64,000 nucleotides of DNA from Natronorubrum aibiense (lineage in GTDB: Archaea; Halobacteriota; Halobacteria; Halobacteriales; Natrialbaceae): the NCBI RefSeq assembly GCF_009392895.1, contig NZ_CP045488.1, positions 2,108,001 to 2,172,000 of the forward strand, given 5' to 3'. The translations under genes were made by a program, and so were the position numbers. Below, piece after piece: positions 19,013 through 27,392 of the stretch; position 1 is the first letter of the stretch; every line of letters starts with the position of its first letter. A model generated the notes under the pieces. That model had not been told where the DNA came from, did no database searches, and was given only the letters and a program-made list of their open reading frames with translations.

Positions 19013-19471
19013 CTACTCGTCCCGCCCGTCGGCGTCGACAAGAATGCGCTTTTCGGGGGAGGGTCGACCCGGATGAATCCCGTACTGAGCGAAGCCGTAA
19101 AGAACTGTTAGTGCCACCGCACAGCAGACCACTGCGGCAGCGACCGACTCGAGTGCGAGTGAGAGGGCGGGGCTGGCAACCGTCTCTCCAACGGCCGCCG
19201 CCGAGTCGCTCGCGGGAGCCGCAACCAGCGCGTACGGGAGAAAGCTGACGAACGCGACCGCCCACCAGCGCTGGGTCGCCAGACGGAGTCGGTCGACGCT
19301 GTAGTTCTGAGCGGAACGAGCGATCACGGCGACTCCAAGGGCTGTCAATCCGAGCCCCAGAAGCAATCGAAACGGTGCGTCCAAGCCAGTATTAATTGTG
19401 ATGCCGACAGCGATGATCGAAACAGCGCCGGCGAGTCGCAAGACAGCGGAGACAGAGAACGGACGAGTCAT
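19013..19471 (-). CDS. four-helix membrane protein upstream of the histidine kinase
   Basis: 152 aa, about four hydrophobic segments (roughly 8-28, 33-50, 63-80 and 100-130) and a charged tail. The end of the last helix and the tail (GFAQYGIHPGRPSPEKRIL) share the pattern GFxxYG...PExxIL with the gene at 14839-15294. Both flank the soluble multi-PAS kinase on the same strand. ATG 19471 is used because the upstream frame to 19570 is unlike a membrane protein. No recognised family; function unknown. Confidence 0.7.
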   Translation of the reverse strand: MTRPFSVSAVLRLAGAVSIIAVGITINTGLDAPFRLLLGLGLTALGVAVIARSAQNYSVDRLRLATQRWWAVAFVSFLPYALVAAPASDSAAAVGETVASPALSLALESVAAAVVCCAVALTVLYGFAQYGIHPGRPSPEKRILVDADGRDE

Positions 19472-19601
19472 GGCTTGACAACGGTAGTCGGTCGTTGTAC
19501 AAAACTCTCGCGAACCGATCGCGATCGATTGGCAGGGAGGCAGTCGTCGGTTGGTTGCGGCCGACAACAAAGGACGTATTACCAGTGCCGACGAGACGAA
19601 C

Positions 19602-20063
19602 GTGAGAACGAATGTGGCCGAACGTCGATCCGAATTCGGAGGACGATTCGTGCAGTTCCTGAAACGACTCTGGAAGCGACACGTGACGGGCCAACCCGAT
19701 CGCTATCAGGCATATGTCTCTCTTCCGACGCGCGACGATCACCTCCCGTTTGGCGAGGTTCACGACCATATCGAGGAACTCGAACACGTCTTTGAGGGCC
19801 GTCTCGACGTGTACGCACGGTTAGGGGGTATCGCGGTAACCACCGACCCCGTCCCGGCCGACCAGTTCGACCGAGACGCGTTCGAAGCCGCACTCGACCG
19901 ACTCGAGGACTGTTACGCCGACACGCACTCGCTAGTGCGACTCGAGAAATGGCGGCCATCGAAGGACCGACTCGTCAAATCATTCGTCATCGTCCCGGTC
20001 AAACCGCTCTTTCCTCGGGAGGAACCCGACGACGCGCCGCGGGTCCGGTCGGCTGCCGACTGA
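19602..20063 (+). CDS. uncharacterised protein
   Basis: 153 aa from a GTG at 19602; GTG 19614 or TTG 19551 are alternatives. GTG 19602 is favoured because a TATA-like GTATTA at 19576-19581 lies at leaderless distance. The protein has a basic N-terminus (FVQFLKRLWKRHVTGQPDR) and an alpha/beta core with LPFGEVHDHIEELEHVFEG and DAFEAALDRLEDCYADTHSL, ending KSFVIVPVKPLF. I recognise no family. It is divergent from the membrane protein at 19471 and convergent with the channel gene downstream. Confidence 0.65.
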   Translation: MRTNVAERRSEFGGRFVQFLKRLWKRHVTGQPDRYQAYVSLPTRDDHLPFGEVHDHIEELEHVFEGRLDVYARLGGIAVTTDPVPADQFDRDAFEAALDRLEDCYADTHSLVRLEKWRPSKDRLVKSFVIVPVKPLFPREEPDDAPRVRSAAD

Positions 20064-20081
20064 CGGGGAATGTCGATCGAA

Positions 20082-20888
20082 TCAGTCGTCGTCGCTTGGA
20101 CCGGGTTCGGATCCAGGTTCACGGTCGGAACGAGAGGACTGACCGCTGGCTGGACGGTCGCCCCCGGTCGTTCGTCCGCCTGAAGCCTCCTCGTCCGGTG
20201 TGACGGTGACAGTACGTCCCATCCACCGGTCGATGTTCTCGGCGACGTAGTCTTTGCCACCCCAGCCGAAAGCGATGCCGGCACCGATGGCGACCGCTGC
20301 GGCGAGTCCCCACGCAAGTGCTCGCGCGAAGACGTAGAGGATGCCGACGTCGATCCCCATCGTATCGAGGCCGATGACGATCGCCGTAAAGTACAGGAAC
20401 ATCCGTGCGCCGTTGGCGAACCAGCTCGCGTAGGCTGTTTTGGTCGCCGCTCGCGTCCGCTCGATAACGTCACCGATGAAGTCGGCGACAACGAATCCGA
20501 TGACAATGACAAGCAGGCCGGCGATGAAGGCCGGCAAGTAAGCTACTGCCGTCGAGATCCACTCTGAGAGGAGTTGGATCGCGAGCGCGTTGGCGGCCGC
20601 GAGGATGGCGATGCCGTAGACGAACCATTTCGCGAGCGAGCCGAACGCGCTAGAGACGGCTCGTTCCGTGCCGCCGAGTATGCGGCCGAGCGGGGTCTCG
20701 AGAACCATTCTGTCGAGTTCAATTCCATCGGCGAGCCGTCGAACGGCTCGCGCGGCGATGCGACCGACGATCCAGCCGACGAAGAGGATCACCAACGCAC
20801 CGATCAATCGCGGGAGGAACGTGACGAGTTCTGCGGCCGGATCTTGTAGCCAGTCGGGAACTTGTTGGGCGGGTTGTTGCTGTAGCAT
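20082..20888 (-). CDS. mechanosensitive channel family protein (CmpX-like conserved TM helix protein)
   Basis: 268 aa with about five membrane helices (starting near residues 26, 80, 120, 165 and 200). The repeated pattern LIGALVILFVGWIVGRIAAR and LPAFIAGLLVIVIGFVVADF is the conserved TM helix of MscS-related CmpX proteins. The glycine-rich exit GIAFGWGGKDYVAENI resembles the MscS pore-to-beta junction, but the large cytoplasmic MscS vestibule is missing. The acidic/Ser-rich tail (about 225-268) is disordered. Probable small-conductance channel responding to osmotic change. ATG 20888 is chosen ahead of a longer upstream frame. Confidence 0.82.
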   Translation of the reverse strand: MLQQQPAQQVPDWLQDPAAELVTFLPRLIGALVILFVGWIVGRIAARAVRRLADGIELDRMVLETPLGRILGGTERAVSSAFGSLAKWFVYGIAILAAANALAIQLLSEWISTAVAYLPAFIAGLLVIVIGFVVADFIGDVIERTRAATKTAYASWFANGARMFLYFTAIVIGLDTMGIDVGILYVFARALAWGLAAAVAIGAGIAFGWGGKDYVAENIDRWMGRTVTVTPDEEASGGRTTGGDRPASGQSSRSDREPGSEPGPSDDD

Positions 20889-21494
20889 GTGTGAACATCG
20901 TTGTTGTGCCCCGTGCTTTGTAATTGAGTGCCTATCAAAATGTAGTGAAAACAACCAATCATAGCCGAAGACGGCGCCTCGATTGAAGTATCCGTTATCC
21001 CGAATTGTACGTCCAGTGGATCATAACGAAACGATGGTGGAAGCAACAGATAGACTGAGAAGACTAAACAGGAAGCGGTGTGATGACTGTCTCGCCCGCT
21101 AGCGATAAACGACAATTGCTGTCGATGCCGCGCTTTGAGTGATCGATCACGCTGTGGCGCTGTCCAGTTCGGGGAGCATCACGCCGTCGTATCTACCGAG
21201 TTCCTTTCATGATCGTGTCCCGACTGATCCGCCGCTTCCCATCCATAGCGAGGGTCAGATCCATTGAGTACATCCGTGCACAGTCGATCGGTTCACGAGC
21301 GACGGCTGATGCGATAGAATCCCGGTGAGAACGTTACAAGCCGTCGAATTCGATAGATACGTCACTGTAGATCACGACAAGTGATATGAATTAGGTCGAC
21401 AGTAGCGCACATTGACTGCCATATATTTAACATGAATGACTGTTTTGGTAATGAGTGGTTAGCTAGACTGGACCTGCAGCTTCCGGGAGCGAGC
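20889..21494. other. 606-base intergenic region, no intact gene
   Basis: AT-rich near both ends (for example 21361-21460). Between about 21205 and 21330 the minus strand has a 45-codon open stretch with plausible protein composition (contains LAMDGKRRISRDTIMKGTR) but no start, TATA box or continuation; it could be a decayed gene fragment. Nothing else is recognised. Confidence 0.4.
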
Positions 21495-22286
21495 CTATGT
21501 GCCTCTATCAGGCTGCGGATCGACGTGTGGTTCCGGCAGGAGGTCCTCGAGCGGCTGGTCGTCGAGCCACTCGAGTAATCTCACGAGCTGTTCCGAAGCG
21601 GCCTCGAACAGCTGGGTGCCGATTTCGGGCGTCGCATCTGTTTGGTCGCCGAAAACGCCGTTCTGACTGTTTTCGATTGCATCGTAGAAGGTGGTCGCGC
21701 CGTGGACGCGTTCGGCGTCGTAATCGAAGACGGTACCGCCGTCACGAGCGTCCTCGAGGCGGTCTTCGCGGACGAGCGTTTCGGCGATGTGCATGATCAT
21801 GGCAGTTTCCTTGGGGCCGCCGTGGGGTCCGGGGGTCTCGAAGACCTCCTCGATCAGGCCGGGGATCGATTCGTCCCACATCCACTCGATGGCATAGGCC
21901 GTGGCGTCGTCGTGGAGACGGCGGCCGACCTCCCGGAGATGGTCGACGTTGCCACCGTGGGCGTTGACGTAGACGATCCGGTCGATACCGTGGTAGGTGA
22001 GATTCCGCGAAAAGCTCTCCACGAAATCTCGAAACACCGGCGCCTCGATCCACATCGTTCCGTGAAACTGCCGGTGGTGGGAACTGACTCCAATCGGGAT
22101 CGGTGGCGTACAGAGATGGCCCGTCCGTTCGGTTGCCTCGCGGGCGAGCGCTTCGGCGATCATGTAGTCGGTCCCCTCCGGCAGATGGGGGCCGTGCTGT
22201 TCGGTCGATCCGAGCGGGACAACCGCGAGCGATTCGTTTGCGACGTACTCACCGAGATCTGGCCACGTCTGATGGGGGAGGTACAT
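21495..22286 (-). CDS. creatininase family amidohydrolase
   Basis: 263 aa. Metal-binding signature of the family: the Glu/His in VPLGSTEQHGPHLPEGTD, then SSHHRQFHGTMWI, IVYVNAHGGNVDHLREV and the Glu in GGPKETAMIMHIA. The family includes creatininase, the archaeal formamide hydrolase ArfB (an early step of riboflavin and F420 synthesis) and mycofactocin-pathway peptidases. Haloarchaea generally carry several copies, so ArfB is possible but not proven; no riboflavin or F420 genes are adjacent. TATA-like sequence lies around 22319-22328 on the minus strand. Confidence 0.85.
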   Translation of the reverse strand: MYLPHQTWPDLGEYVANESLAVVPLGSTEQHGPHLPEGTDYMIAEALAREATERTGHLCTPPIPIGVSSHHRQFHGTMWIEAPVFRDFVESFSRNLTYHGIDRIVYVNAHGGNVDHLREVGRRLHDDATAYAIEWMWDESIPGLIEEVFETPGPHGGPKETAMIMHIAETLVREDRLEDARDGGTVFDYDAERVHGATTFYDAIENSQNGVFGDQTDATPEIGTQLFEAASEQLVRLLEWLDDQPLEDLLPEPHVDPQPDRGT

Positions 22287-22618
22287 ACCTACTGGTCACG
22301 TTGGAGCCAGAAAACTGTCTAGTAAACTTTCGTTTCGACACTGGCCTCGACCCGGTCTTGGCACTCGATCGGGAGACGCAGCTACCGAGTCTCCGTCGCC
22401 ACTTTCCGTCAGTACACACCCGACCACGCGACGACCCTACATCGATTCGGACCTCGGTTCAGTTGTCGGTGTGACATCGATCGTCTCAGATAGTGGTGTG
22501 TCAGATAATCGTTCTGATCAGTGCAGACTCCCTTTCGGATGCCGGTTTTCACGGTTCGAGATCGATCGACCCGGGATCCATGATAAGCCTTAATAGATAA
22601 TGGCCGTCGAGTTATTAT
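22287..22618. other. divergent promoter region of creatininase and nikR
   Basis: No gene seen. It holds TATA elements for both flanking genes; I found no clear long inverted repeat that could serve as a NikR operator. Confidence 0.45.
22591..22597 (+). promoter_or_regulatory. TATA box of nikR
   Basis: TAATAGA centred about 26 bases before the nikR ATG, within an AT-rich stretch; consistent with a leaderless mRNA. Confidence 0.5.
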
Positions 22619-23047
22619 ATGGCAGTCGTAAGCGTCTCGATGCCGGACGAACTCCTCAAGCGACTCGATCAGTTCGCGGACGAACACGGCTACACCGGCC
22701 GGAGCGAAGTCGTCCGGGAGGCCTCTCGGAATCTGCTCGGCGAGTTCGAAGACACCCGTCTCGAGGACCGTGAGCTAATGGGCATCGTCACGGTGTTGTT
22801 CGACTACGAGACGACCAGCGTCGAAGAGCGGATGATGCATCTCCGCCACGAACACGAGGATCTCGTCGCCTCGAACTTTCACAGCCACGTCGGGGACCAC
22901 TACTGTATGGAACTGTTCGTTCTCGAAGGCGAACTCGAAGACATCTCGACGTTCGTCGGCAAGATCCGAGCGACCAAGGACGCGCTGACGGTGGATTACT
23001 CGGTGATTCCGGTCGACAGCTTCGATCCGATCTCGCAGGACAACTAA
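22619..23047 (+). CDS. nikR: nickel-responsive regulator NikR family
   Basis: 142 aa. Residues 1-45 form a ribbon-helix-helix DNA-binding domain ([19 protein letters not shown], then [12 protein letters not shown]); residues 55-135 form the ACT-like metal-binding domain. The full set of high-affinity nickel ligands is present with exact NikR spacing: His77, His88, His90 and Cys96. NikR tetramers bind nickel and then repress nickel uptake genes. No nickel transporter or nickel enzyme is visible next to it, so its targets must be elsewhere, or it autoregulates. A paralogue with another metal cannot be excluded. Confidence 0.92.
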   Translation: MAVVSVSMPDELLKRLDQFADEHGYTGRSEVVREASRNLLGEFEDTRLEDRELMGIVTVLFDYETTSVEERMMHLRHEHEDLVASNFHSHVGDHYCMELFVLEGELEDISTFVGKIRATKDALTVDYSVIPVDSFDPISQDN

Positions 23048-23222
23048 AGCAGAGGTTGCCAGCGATTCGTGACGGCGCTGTTCGTCGTCCGTCAGCGAGC
23101 CCGTTCGGTCGTCTAGCTGGCTGAACAGCTGTCGATCGATATTTCTCGATTTGGGCACCGAATTTATCACTCACTTCGAGCGAACAGTATTGTTTTACCG
23201 TTTGCCCATCCAAGGGTCGGGC

Positions 23223-23594
23223 ATGAGCTATCGGAAGGTCAACTACGAGGAGGTCGAGCAGGTCTCGAGTGCGATGCATTTCCTGAGTGATCCACTCGAG
23301 ACCGAGCAGGTGGGTGTGACGGTAGCACGGTGTGATCCGGGGTGGAACAGCAAGCCACACGACCACACGGACAACGATCACGAGGAGGTCTACGTGCTCA
23401 TCGAAGGCGAAGCAACGGTGGTCGTCGACGACGAACCGGTCGCGATGGAAACCGGAGACGCCCTCTGGCTCCCGCCGGAGTCGACACGTCAGATCCGAAA
23501 CGGCGACGAGGAGAGCGCGTTCGTCCTCGTCAGCGCCCCGAGTATCGGGGACGAGGACGGCGACGAGTGGTTGCTCTCGGGATTCGCTGGCTGA
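23223..23594 (+). CDS. small cupin domain protein
   Basis: 123 aa single-domain cupin. Metal-binding motif 1 is HDHTDNDHEEVYVLIEGEA (His, His, Glu) and motif 2 falls around METGDALWLPPEST, followed by RQIRNGDEESAFVLVSAP. Start at 23223 is supported by a TATA-like TTTTACC about 27 bases upstream (leaderless). Cupins range from dioxygenases and isomerases to sensors, so no specific reaction is assigned. Confidence 0.8.
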   Translation: MSYRKVNYEEVEQVSSAMHFLSDPLETEQVGVTVARCDPGWNSKPHDHTDNDHEEVYVLIEGEATVVVDDEPVAMETGDALWLPPESTRQIRNGDEESAFVLVSAPSIGDEDGDEWLLSGFAG

Positions 23595-23701
23595 GCACTC
23601 GAGCGGGTGCCGGCCTCCGATACCCTCTCGCTGGTGGTCAACACAGCCGCTACTCGAAATCGAGTCGCTCGAGCGACGGGCTGTGCTCGAGTGCGTTCGA
23701 C

Positions 23702-23723
23702 GTAACACCGGAAGTGGTGGGGT
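23702..23723 (+). repeat. origin recognition box 1 (upstream of orc)
   Basis: Matches the three boxes on the far side of the orc gene: core TAACACCGGAAGTGGTGGGG, compared with TAACAGCGGAAGTAGTGGGG in box 2. It ends in the G string typical of archaeal origin recognition boxes. It lies about 80-100 bases before the orc start codon. Confidence 0.7.
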
Positions 23724-23746
23724 TGCTACTATATAATTCATTGGAT

Positions 23747-23767
23747 ACAGCGGAAGCAGCGGAACCA
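23747..23767 (+). repeat. two overlapping partial origin boxes in the orc leader
   Basis: ACAGCGGAAG followed directly by CAGCGGAACCA; each repeats the central core of the full boxes but lacks the G-rich end. Position just before the orc start suggests a role in autoregulation by Orc protein; this is inference. Confidence 0.5.
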
Positions 23768-23801
23768 AAGGATAAAGCCGTCCGCCGAGACATCCTACAC
23801 A

Positions 23802-24989
23802 ATGTCGGATTTTAGCTTCAAGCCGACTGGGAGCATCTTCAAAGAGCGTGAAGCACTCTTAGAGGAGTGGACACCCGACGAACTGGTCGGCCGGGACGAA
23901 GAACTCAGGCAGTATCATGCGGCACTGCAACCCGTCATCGAAGGTGAGACGCCCTCGAACATCTTTCTGTACGGGAAAAGCGGCGTCGGGAAAACCGCCG
24001 CAACCCGATTTCTCCTCCAACTGCTCGAGCGCGACGCCGGGAAGGTCGATGGGCTCGAACTCCATACGGTCGAAATCAACTGCGACGGTCTCAACTCCAG
24101 TTACCAGACGGCCGTCGCGCTCGTCAACGAACTCCGTGATCCCGCAAATCAGATCTCGAACACCGGCTATCCGCAGGCGTCGGTTTACCAATTCCTGTTC
24201 GACGAACTCGATGCACTCGGTGGCACCGTCCTCATCGTTCTCGACGAGGTCGATCACATTCGTGACGACAGTCTCCTCTACAAACTCCCGCGAGCACGCT
24301 CGAACGGCGACGTAACGGCTGCACGACTTGGCGTAATCGGCATCTCAAACGACCTCGATTTCCGAAATCAGCTCAGCTCGAAAGTCCGCTCGAGTCTCTG
24401 CGAGAAGGAAGTCTCGTTCAGCGCCTACGACGCGACCGAACTCTGTGAAGTGCTCCGCCAGCGTGAGGCAGTCGCGTTCGAAGACGACGTCCTCGACGAC
24501 GGCGTCATCGAGATGTGTGCCGCCTACGGCGCGAAAGATTCCGGTGACGCACGACAGGCACTCGATCTCTTACTCGAGAGTGGCGACATCGCCCGTGAAA
24601 CCAACGCCGAGTTGGTGACGGAAGCCCACGTCCGCGAAGCCAGAGAGCGACTTCAGACCGATCAGGTGGTCGAAGGGATCAGCAACTACTCGATGCACGG
24701 CCAACTCGTCCTGTGGGCGTTGACGATCTTAGAAGAACGGGGGCAGACGCCGGCGCGCACCCGTGACGTCCGTGAGCCATACGAGATGCTGTGTGAACGC
24801 GAGGGGAACGATCCCGTCTCCGACCGTGCGGTGCGTGAGTATCTCGCCGAACTCGAGACACTCGGCATCATCTCTTCGACGCAGGTCAATCGCGGCAAGG
24901 GCGGCGGAAAGTACAAACAACACGAGTTGGATCAGTCGGTCTCGAGCGTGAAAGCCGGACTGTCGGAGCTGTTAGATACCGCTGCGTGA
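23802..24989 (+). CDS. orc: Orc1/Cdc6 family replication initiator
   Basis: 395 aa AAA+ initiator that binds origin recognition boxes and loads the MCM helicase. Motifs: Walker A LYGKSGVGKTAATRF (around residues 53-67), Walker B IVLDEVDHI, sensor 1 GISNDLDF and sensor 2 region GDARQALDLL, followed by a C-terminal winged helix (about 300-395, RAVREYLAELETLGIISS). Length is typical. The gene is bracketed by repeats sharing one consensus and followed by an AT-rich segment, so it is the cognate initiator of the adjacent origin. Haloarchaea carry several orc genes; whether this is the main chromosomal one cannot be told here. Confidence 0.96.
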   Translation: MSDFSFKPTGSIFKEREALLEEWTPDELVGRDEELRQYHAALQPVIEGETPSNIFLYGKSGVGKTAATRFLLQLLERDAGKVDGLELHTVEINCDGLNSSYQTAVALVNELRDPANQISNTGYPQASVYQFLFDELDALGGTVLIVLDEVDHIRDDSLLYKLPRARSNGDVTAARLGVIGISNDLDFRNQLSSKVRSSLCEKEVSFSAYDATELCEVLRQREAVAFEDDVLDDGVIEMCAAYGAKDSGDARQALDLLLESGDIARETNAELVTEAHVREARERLQTDQVVEGISNYSMHGQLVLWALTILEERGQTPARTRDVREPYEMLCEREGNDPVSDRAVREYLAELETLGIISSTQVNRGKGGGKYKQHELDQSVSSVKAGLSELLDTAA

Positions 24990-25111
24990 CCGTCAGTTTT
25001 GATTCTGTTGTGTGTCCTTTCTCTCATGCCTTTGCTGGTTTTCCGAACGTTGACTCTCCCAATTGGCTCGGCTGTTCACTCAATCGACCCCAATTAATCT
25101 GACTACACTCG

Positions 25112-25133
25112 ACCCCACTACTTCCGCTGTTAC
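25112..25133 (-). repeat. origin recognition box 2
   Basis: On the minus strand the core is TAACAGCGGAAGTAGTGGGG. It differs from box 1 at only two positions in 20. Confidence 0.75.
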
Positions 25134-25156
25134 GGGGGACTGTGTGTTACACCCCC

Positions 25157-25178
25157 ACCCCACTGGTTCCGCTGTTAG
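25157..25178 (-). repeat. origin recognition box 3, left arm of the inverted pair
   Basis: Minus strand core TAACAGCGGAACCAGTGGGG with a longer run of G beyond it. Identical to box 4 in opposite orientation; the perfect arm extends over 25154-25178. Confidence 0.85.
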
Positions 25179-25233
25179 TGGCTTCAGGGGCTACCGACCT
25201 CGTTCATCCCGGTCCGGATGCCCGCTCATATCG

Positions 25234-25282
25234 GTCAAGAGAAATAGTATAGAATTAAGTACGATTGCTAAAAACTGTATCC
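25234..25282. other. AT-rich duplex unwinding element candidate
   Basis: The most AT-rich stretch between boxes 3 and 4, lying in an otherwise GC-rich genome; the position is where strand opening would start. Confidence 0.6.
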
Positions 25283-25346
25283 GCAAGCCGTTCATCACTA
25301 TCTACAAATTACCCCCTCCTACGGGGGTGATGCAGTCGTCTCACCG

Positions 25347-25368
25347 CTAACAGCGGAACCAGTGGGGT
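25347..25368 (+). repeat. origin recognition box 4, right arm of the inverted pair
   Basis: Core TAACAGCGGAACCAGTGGGG followed by a G-rich run; exact inverted copy of box 3, identity continuing to 25371. Confidence 0.85.
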
Positions 25369-25493
25369 GGGAGGGGTCCACGACGCTGGACGACTCGAGT
25401 GTGATCAGGTGTTGATTGACGTTCAGTGGCTACTATAGCTCCGTCCTGGTTTCCGTCGGCGGTCGCTCGAGGCTTGCACAGTTGCCCCGCGGC

Positions 25494-25498
25494 TATAT
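25494..25498 (+). promoter_or_regulatory. TATA box of the first acyl-CoA dehydrogenase gene
   Basis: TATAT, 28 bases upstream of the ATG at 25524; leaderless transcription expected. Confidence 0.55.
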
Positions 25499-25523
25499 CC
25501 ACAGTGCGACCGTGTGACAGGTT

Positions 25524-26675
25524 ATGGAACTACTCGAGGACAGCATCGTCCCGGAACACGCACGCGACATCAAAGCCGAGGCGCGTGAGTTCGCGCGCGA
25601 ACACATCGAACCGAACGCGCAGGAACACTTTCAGGCCGGAACGTACCCCGAAGAGATCCTCGAAGCAGGCCAAAAAGCAAATCTCGTCGCACAGGACATC
25701 CCCGAGGAGTGGGGTGGCCGCGGGCTCGACCTCCCGCAGTTGCTCGCGCTGACGGAGGAGTTCTACCGGGCCGATGCCGGGATCGCACTGACTCTGCAAC
25801 TGGCGAGTTTCGGCTGTGAGATCACTTATAAGTACGGCACCGACGAGCAATGCGAGGAGTACATCCGACCGGTCGCGGAAGGCACACAGCGCTCGGGGCT
25901 CGCCGTATCGGAACCGGAGACGGGAAGTGACCTCGCCGGAATGCAGACCACGGCCGAGAAAGACGGCGACGAGTACGTCTTAAACGGCGAGAAGTACTGG
26001 ATCGGTAACGGTGTCGAAGCCGATTGGGTGACGGTCTACGCCCGGACGGGTGAGGACGAGGACAACCGGTACGGCAACCACTCGATGTTCATCGTCCCCA
26101 CCGACACCGACGGCTACGAGGCCGAACACATCCCCGAGAAGATGGCGATGCGCGCCTCGAAGCAAGCCCACATCGAGTTCGACGACTGCCGGATTCCCGA
26201 ATCGAACCTGATCGGCCACGAGGGAGCCGGCTTCATGATGCTCGCGGAGTTTTTCAACCACGGTCGAATCATCGTCTCCGGCCACAGCCTGGGTCTCGCC
26301 GCGGCCGCCATCGAAGAGACCTGGGCCTTCGTCCACGACCGCGAGGAGTTCGGCCGAACGATCAACGAGTTTCAGGCAGTTCAACACGGCCTTTCGGATA
26401 TGCTCATCGAGTTCGAGCGCGCTCGAGCGCTCACCTGGCGGGCCTGCGAAAAGGTCGAAACCGGTGAGCACGCTGGCTACTGGGCGGCGCTATCGAAGAC
26501 GAACGCGACGGAGGCGGCGACGGCCGTTTCCGAACAGGGGATGCAGTTTCACGGCGGTCGCTCCGTTCTCGACGAGCGTCGGATCGCCCGCGTGTTCCGC
26601 GACGCCCGAATTCCCGTCATCTACGAGGGGGCAAACGAGATTCAGCGCAACCTGATCTACGGGCAAGCGCCGTAA
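25524..26675 (+). CDS. acyl-CoA dehydrogenase
   Basis: 383 aa flavoenzyme introducing the alpha-beta double bond into acyl-CoA, with electrons going to ETF. Landmarks: N-terminal helical domain (1-115), FAD/substrate segment RSGLAVSEPETGSDLAGMQT, KYWIGNGVEADW, HEGAGFMMLAEFFNHGR, and the C-terminal FQAVQHGLSDM followed by EGANEIQRNLIYGQ. The catalytic-base position is read as the Glu in YEGANEIQ. Similar in length and layout to the second copy at 29717 but clearly diverged, suggesting a different acyl chain. Lies immediately beside the origin and is transcribed on its own. Confidence 0.93.
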   Translation: MELLEDSIVPEHARDIKAEAREFAREHIEPNAQEHFQAGTYPEEILEAGQKANLVAQDIPEEWGGRGLDLPQLLALTEEFYRADAGIALTLQLASFGCEITYKYGTDEQCEEYIRPVAEGTQRSGLAVSEPETGSDLAGMQTTAEKDGDEYVLNGEKYWIGNGVEADWVTVYARTGEDEDNRYGNHSMFIVPTDTDGYEAEHIPEKMAMRASKQAHIEFDDCRIPESNLIGHEGAGFMMLAEFFNHGRIIVSGHSLGLAAAAIEETWAFVHDREEFGRTINEFQAVQHGLSDMLIEFERARALTWRACEKVETGEHAGYWAALSKTNATEAATAVSEQGMQFHGGRSVLDERRIARVFRDARIPVIYEGANEIQRNLIYGQAP

Positions 26676-26819
26676 ACCGAATCAGACGTCGCCGTCAGTA
26701 TCGACGGGACACCGATACTCGGCGTTCGAGACAGTCACTGCCGAGCACGCGGATGGGCCGCGGTCGAGAGAACGAAGGGGCGAGGAGAAGGGTTGGCTTC
26801 GAGTTCGATGGCGATGTGG

Positions 26820-27392
26820 TCAGTTCTCTGATTGGAGGTCTTCGAACGCTCCAACGAACTCATCGTGAGATTTCATTTCTGAGATCGTCCCGTCGACACG
26901 ATCCCGGAGTTCCGTGACACGCGCACAGAGTTCTCGATACTCGTCGTTGTTCGCGAGTTCGCGTTCGACCTTCTCGGATTCCAGCAGGGCTTTTTTCGAG
27001 ACGAGCGCGTAGTACTTCCGAATGTCCGATTCATACTCCGATCGGCTGGCCACGTCGTCGACGATCGTGACGAGTTCGTCCTTCGAAACCGGTTTGACGA
27101 GGTAATCGTCGAAGCCCATCTCGATGATATCGAAGTCCGGGTCGACTGCGGTTACCATCACGACCCGCGAGTCGTAGCCGTGGTCTCTGATCTGCGAAAG
27201 GACCTCGTCGCCGGACAGGCCTGGCATTCGCCGATCCAGCAAGACGACCTCAACGGAGTCGAGCATCTTTTCGAGCGCCTCGTCACCGTCGTAGGCTGTG
27301 TCGACGACCCATTCGGTCTCGAGCCATGCGGCAAACAGATCTGCGAGGCGAGCCTCGTCATCTACGACGAGTACCTCGAGTGTCTCACTCAT
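26820..27392 (-). CDS. HalX-type response regulator
   Basis: 190 aa. A receiver domain (1-120) with phosphoacceptor Asp53 in VVLLDRRMPGLSG, acidic pair Asp11-Asp12, conserved Thr in VMVTAVDP and Lys in YLVKPVSKDEL, is followed by a HalX domain (about 125-185), a helical coiled region found only in haloarchaea. There is no DNA-binding domain. No histidine kinase is adjacent; the multi-PAS kinase at 15363-18911 is one possible partner in this window. Output probably through protein contacts. Confidence 0.92.
   Translation of the reverse strand: MSETLEVLVVDDEARLADLFAAWLETEWVVDTAYDGDEALEKMLDSVEVVLLDRRMPGLSGDEVLSQIRDHGYDSRVVMVTAVDPDFDIIEMGFDDYLVKPVSKDELVTIVDDVASRSEYESDIRKYYALVSKKALLESEKVERELANNDEYRELCARVTELRDRVDGTISEMKSHDEFVGAFEDLQSEN

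Larger units (their letters stand above)
24990..25523. other. probable replication origin (oriC) next to orc
   Basis: 534-base non-coding region. It contains box 2 (25112-25133), then a perfect 25-base inverted repeat whose arms (25154-25178 and 25347-25371) contain boxes 3 and 4, facing outwards and separated by 168 bases. Between them, 25234-25282 is strongly AT-rich and would be the DNA unwinding element. A small ACCCCC/GGGGGT hairpin lies at 25311-25328 beside the right arm. Inverted boxes with G strings flanking an AT-rich core beside orc1/cdc6 is the described haloarchaeal origin layout. Activity is inferred. Confidence 0.85.

Noticed and set aside
21205-21330. possible transposase or gene relic on the minus strand
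   Set aside because: 45 open codons with plausible composition but no start, no inverted terminal repeats and no family I recognise; mentioned only in the intergenic entry.
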